From: Boswellia sacra | Lineage: Eukaryota; Streptophyta; Magnoliopsida; Sapindales; Burseraceae | Direction of reading: 5' to 3' | DNA length: 64,000 nt | Assembly (NCBI GenBank): GCA_013180625.2 | Contig: SNVD02006942.1 | Coordinates: forward strand, 62,001-126,000 | Program-made: the position numbers and the translations under genes | Shown: positions 61,252-64,000 of the stretch, piece by piece | Layout: every line of letters begins with the position of its first letter | Numbering within the stretch: position 1 is the first letter of the stretch | The notes under the pieces: model-generated | Database searches by the model: none | Seen by the model: only the letters and a program-made list of their open reading frames with translations | What the model was told of the DNA's origin: nothing

Positions 61252-62447
61252 CTTTTTATAAACATCAACTTAGAGACCAAAACTTCACTGACATTTTTTT
61301 TCTTTCTAACTTGGTTGTCATGTTAATCTAATTTTTTAGATTAACCTATACTAATATATACTAATAACCTATACTTAAATAGATTAATTACGGTTACCGA
61401 TATCTTTGTTCTTCAAAAACAAAATTACAAAATTCATGTTGTCTGTGTTAGTCTTAACTGCATAAGAATATGCCAACCAAGTTAGACAAAAAAAAAAAAA
61501 AAAGATTAAAAATAGGGGTTTAATAAAATATCTCTTAAAAAATTAAATATTAAATGTTTAAAATCAACATCATTTATCCGGGCAATACCCACTTGCCAAT
61601 CACTTCAGAAAATTGGAAGAGTAGTGCTATTTGCATCTTATATTTTAACTAAATAACCTTCGTCTCTTAATTTTAAGAGAATAAAATTGCAAACAAAAAT
61701 ATATAATTAAGAATATGATTTTTTTTTTTTAAACTCATCAAGATAAATATTGTATACTATTTTTTTTATTAAGCCATTATTGTCAGAAATCGTGCTGTTA
61801 ATAGATCCTCATGATTGCCAGCTAAACCAAGAACCACTCTACCATATCCTTTATAAAATATGCGTAAAGCATTGCCGTTAATCTTGCCATGGCAGTCCAC
61901 ATATGAAGCACCTCGAATGCTGGCTTATAATTTGATCTTGCCATGACCTACAGCTTCAGGCAGCTAGCAATTTGGGGTGGGCAGATATTATCATAAAATT
62001 GAGAAGAAGGAAAAAAAAAAAAAAAAAACAGAAAGAAGTTTTGGCTTTTGGTAAGGTGTACTAGAAAATTATAATGCAATATGGTGAGAGAATCAACAGG
62101 TTTGATTGTTTATATATAAGATTTAAATTTTCTTATATTCAATTTTTTTTTAAATCTTTTAATGAATGGGGTTTAATGATGATGATATTTGATGAGGGTG
62201 GAGCTTTGAAATTGCTTTATTTTTGTTACAATTTTTTTTTTTTTTTTTCCTCTTAAAACTTAGCGATGGGGACTATGTAGATGGGGGCTATGTAGTCTAT
62301 GGGTGGTGTAAATAGCACCAGTCAAGTTGGAAATACATTGAATGAGAGGCCGTCATGACCTATCATTCCACCACTCCAGAGTCAAGCCTAACCAAAACGG
62401 GCTTGATCCAGGCCTAAGCCATAATCCATTAACATAGGTGTACATGC
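60451..62447. other. AT-rich gene-free spacer
   Basis: No supported gene. It includes a TA microsatellite at 61222-61249 and several A or T homopolymers. The 60-codon frame at 62074-62256 runs through a T tract and is not supported. Confidence 0.55.
61222..61249 (+). repeat. TA dinucleotide microsatellite
   Basis: About 14 uninterrupted TA units. Confidence 0.9.
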
Positions 62448-63339
62448 TAGGGCAGTTCTTTGGTTTGGATAGGATAGATTTAACTAAATAATCAATCTAA
62501 TAAAATAATGATCGATTTAAAGATTTTTCAATTCAATCTGATCTAATTAAAAATTGAAATCCAATCCAATCCGATTTTTAAAAAAGGTCATCCGATCTGA
62601 TTCAATCCTATCCAATTTGAACTTTAAAAAATTTAAAAAAGAAAAAAGAAAAGTCCAATATGATCTAATAATAAACATAAGTGATTATATAAAAATAACG
62701 ATAACATGAAGTTACCAAGCAAATTAAAATACTGGTAAATCATAATATAATAAATCAATATTCATTTATAAATTAATTAATGTTCCTAATTGAAAATAAC
62801 AATAAAAATTTAAATCATTCCAATATAAATATTGTAATTTAAATAAATTTATAGGACTGCATGCAATAAGCTATCATGCATAAAATGTTAAACTTAGAAA
62901 AATTTATTATTATATAATTGTATTAACTTAGTGCCATCTATGCATATTAAAGAATGTTTTGCAAACATGAATAAATAATTAATAAGTAAATAATAGTTTT
63001 TATATTGATATAAATATAATTAAAATGAAAAAACAATTCATGAAATAAAAATAATAATAACTAAGTTATATTTATACTTTCCAATTACATATAGCACAGA
63101 TGCATTACCTCAATGATCATCAAATATTAATTTTAATTTTTAGATATTACAGAGTTGATTTTATTACCTATTATTTGGATTGGATCAGTTTATGATGGAT
63201 TTTTATAATAGGATCCGTTATCCGATCCAATTAATTCGATTCTCAAAAATTTTAATTCAATCAAATCCAATCAAAATTGGATCGGTTTGGATTGAATCGG
63301 TCAGTTTGGCTGGATTATATTAGATTTTGAACACCTCTA
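62448..63339. mobile_element. Non-autonomous hAT-type transposon
   Basis: Exact 8-bp target duplication gtacatgc at 62440-62447 and 63340-63347. The ends TAGGGCAGTTC and, inverse from the right, TAGAGGTGTTC are the short TIR typical of plant hAT elements. Both ends carry many subterminal GGATTGGAT/ATCCAATCC-type repeats in both orientations (62465-62640 and 63170-63320), as hAT transposase binding regions do. The interior is AT-rich and noncoding. It needs a transposase from elsewhere. Confidence 0.85.
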
Positions 63340-63347
63340 GTACATGC

Positions 63348-64000
63348 TACCATGATTCATTCAACAAATTGATAAAAATTCTTGACTATATTTATTACTT
63401 AGAACTAAGATGATAGGATTTCATTAAGCTACATGAACACGCTGATGCATCATTCATATCAAATTGCATATGTACGTATAAAATTTTGCAAATGATTACA
63501 AAACCAATTATAAACATGTAAACGAGCACATACAACTTTCATGGATGAAAGTTGTAAGCAGACACTTATATCTGTGTATTCATTAATTTTTTTATAATAG
63601 TTTATAATTTTGTATATGCATTTACAATTTTTATATAATTATTTATAATTTTTATATGAAACAAATGTGTCGGTGCATCCTAGTATGACGTTATATGATA
63701 GCACCTTTGATATCACAGCTTGAGAGCATGCACTAAACTGCAGAAATGTCAAATGCAGCGTTTAATTAAGAATTTAAAGCCAAACTAAGAAGATCTCAAA
63801 CATTTAATCCAGTACTGTACTCTTAAAGCTGAAGTAGGAGAAATCTAATTTAATAACTAGTTTTAATAACTTGAGTAGTCGGTTTCACCGAAGAAGTTGC
63901 TAATCATTCTGAGTTTTGGCACGTGGGATTGTGGGGTTAACAAGCATAGGAGCAGAGCATATTGGAAAGATGCTGGAATATTACAATTAAAAGAGGTGTC
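63348..64000. other. Distal spacer, nothing recognised
   Basis: AT-rich sequence without a supported ORF, RNA gene or repeat boundary. The short inverted pair CAACTTTCAT.GATGAAAGTTG near 63533-63553 can form a small hairpin. Confidence 0.5.

Overview
This is an AT-rich plant nuclear segment. It has GT-AG introns, plant-only gene families (a DEMETER/ROS1 glycosylase, TIC100, an HD2 histone deacetylase, wall-associated kinases), plant nuclear tRNAs and plant-type Mutator and hAT transposon remnants. It looks like a eudicot, but I cannot name the species from sequence alone.

Layout. 1-1.1 kb: no supported gene. 1.1-9.3 kb (minus): a complete 22-exon DEMETER-like 5-methylcytosine DNA glycosylase gene, reconstructed exon by exon into an uninterrupted frame of 1713 residues. 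9.3-20.7 kb: a transposon-rich gap with a 1.25-kb Mutator-like element whose long terminal inverted repeats are internally duplicated, and a 3.66-kb Mutator-like element. The larger element carries arrays of short palindromes and an internally deleted transposase ORF. 21.3-30.6 kb (plus): an 11-exon TIC100-like chloroplast inner-envelope import gene. Its first intron contains a 2.05-kb near-perfect palindrome built from two head-to-head retrotransposon gag fragments. 30.6-40 kb: AT-rich and gene-free, with repeats. 40.3-41.0 kb (plus): a two-exon At4g22758-like small protein with an upstream ORF and upstream G-boxes. 46.4-49.4 kb (plus): a nine-exon HD2-type histone deacetylase with telo-boxes and site II motifs in its promoter. 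49.8-54.3 kb (minus): two decayed wall-associated-kinase-like pseudogenes. 56.3-58.0 kb (minus): the splicing factor U2AF35. 59.3-59.8 kb: a mutated nuclear copy of plastid rps12 DNA with group II intron domain V. 59.9-60.1 kb: tRNA-Leu(TAA) on plus and tRNA-Gly(TCC) on minus. 62.4-63.3 kb: a non-autonomous hAT element with an exact 8-bp target duplication.

The genes are independent housekeeping or epigenetic loci, not a cluster acting together. The notable structures are repeat-derived. They are the intronic gag hairpin, the palindrome arrays with the catalytic-core-deleted transposase ORF, the tandemly duplicated TIRs, an in-frame 45-bp minisatellite in the glycosylase, and an arginine-rich upstream ORF. 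All coordinates and splice sites were read by eye. Family names rest on motif recognition, not on a search.
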